Shown here: positions 63,949 to 64,000 of the stretch, piece after piece
Position numbering within the stretch: position 1 is the stretch's first letter
How the letters are laid out: each line of letters starts with the position of its first letter
Origin: Limnephilus marmoratus
Lineage: Eukaryota; Arthropoda; Insecta; Trichoptera; Limnephilidae
Direction of reading: 5' to 3'
Assembly: GCA_917880885.1 (NCBI GenBank)
Contig: OU862913.1
Span: forward strand, 7,192,001-7,256,000
Length of the DNA stretch: 64,000 nt
Made by a program: the position numbers and the translations under genes
The notes under the pieces: model-generated
Databases searched by the model: none
Told to the model about the DNA's origin: nothing
What the model saw: only the letters and a program-made list of their open reading frames with translations

Positions 63949-64000
63949 AATGTCCTCAATGTGAAAAGATACACAAAGATTTATATGGCTCTTTGTCATT
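63949..64000 (+). CDS. C2H2 zinc-finger gene 2, start of the finger exon (cut by window end)
   Basis: Joined in phase to 63503 it reads ECPQCEKIHKDLYGSLS, the CX2C half of a C2H2 finger. Its finger differs from the CNYSCS type of gene 1. It is too short to be certain. Confidence 0.5.

Overview
This is a transposon-dense stretch of an animal nuclear genome, almost certainly an insect. I lean towards a lepidopteran, from the LINE tail with a CCCCGCAGGGGTAGGCA-type motif, the acidic-module C2H2 zinc-finger genes and the overall repeat style; that assignment is an inference. There is no bacterial or organellar signal, no rRNA, no CRISPR and no intact tRNA gene. About two thirds of the window is identifiable mobile DNA.

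Layout. 1-2013: AT-rich DNA with a hairpin, a ~30 bp minisatellite and a decayed Helitron Rep fragment. 2561-8034: a unit bounded by inverted repeats that abut TA tracts, filled with LINE tails, tRNA-derived SINEs, a TTA-flanked Harbinger-like MITE and foldbacks. 9147-9730: a foldback element with 8 bp target duplication. 9866-9965: a broken copy of the first coding exon of a zinc-finger gene. 10275-14957: a Copia element (minus strand) with LTRs, half-tRNA PBS and dead RT, holding a LINE tail. 15222-20156: Gypsy-1 (minus strand). 20354-24215: the only clear host-type gene, a C2H2 zinc-finger gene with two phase-1 acidic exons, one array exon and a long decayed array. 24480-26512: an RT relic, a SINE, and a hAT-like MITE inside a tRNA-like SINE. 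26603-35703: a BEL/Pao element holding a LINE tail and a hAT element, which itself holds a LINE, which holds a TA-flanked MITE. 35704-56024: a non-coding LTR element (LARD-like) whose 5' LTR is split by a LINE (LINE-K) that is split by Gypsy-2, whose gag is split by a SINE. 56025-56683: a second, truncated BEL internal region. 56684-62900: a jockey-like LINE (LINE-J), badly frameshifted. 63351-64000: two exons of a second zinc-finger gene running off the end.

How it fits together. The two zinc-finger loci look like tandem paralogues (exons of identical 153 nt length and phase, same acidic module) pushed about 40 kb apart by nested retroelement insertions. Junctions and target duplications let the insertion order be read directly: BEL, then the LARD, then LINE-K, then Gypsy-2, then a SINE. 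One conflict stands out: the LTRs of the LARD differ by a single base by eye, while those of Gypsy-2 nested inside it differ by about seven, the reverse of what the nesting order predicts.

Most coding regions are mobile-element genes broken by frameshifts or stops. The longest intact frames are the 715-codon RT frame of LINE-K, the 661-codon Gypsy-2 pol frame and the Gypsy-1 gag. All boundaries, counts and family names come from reading the sequence by eye without database searches.
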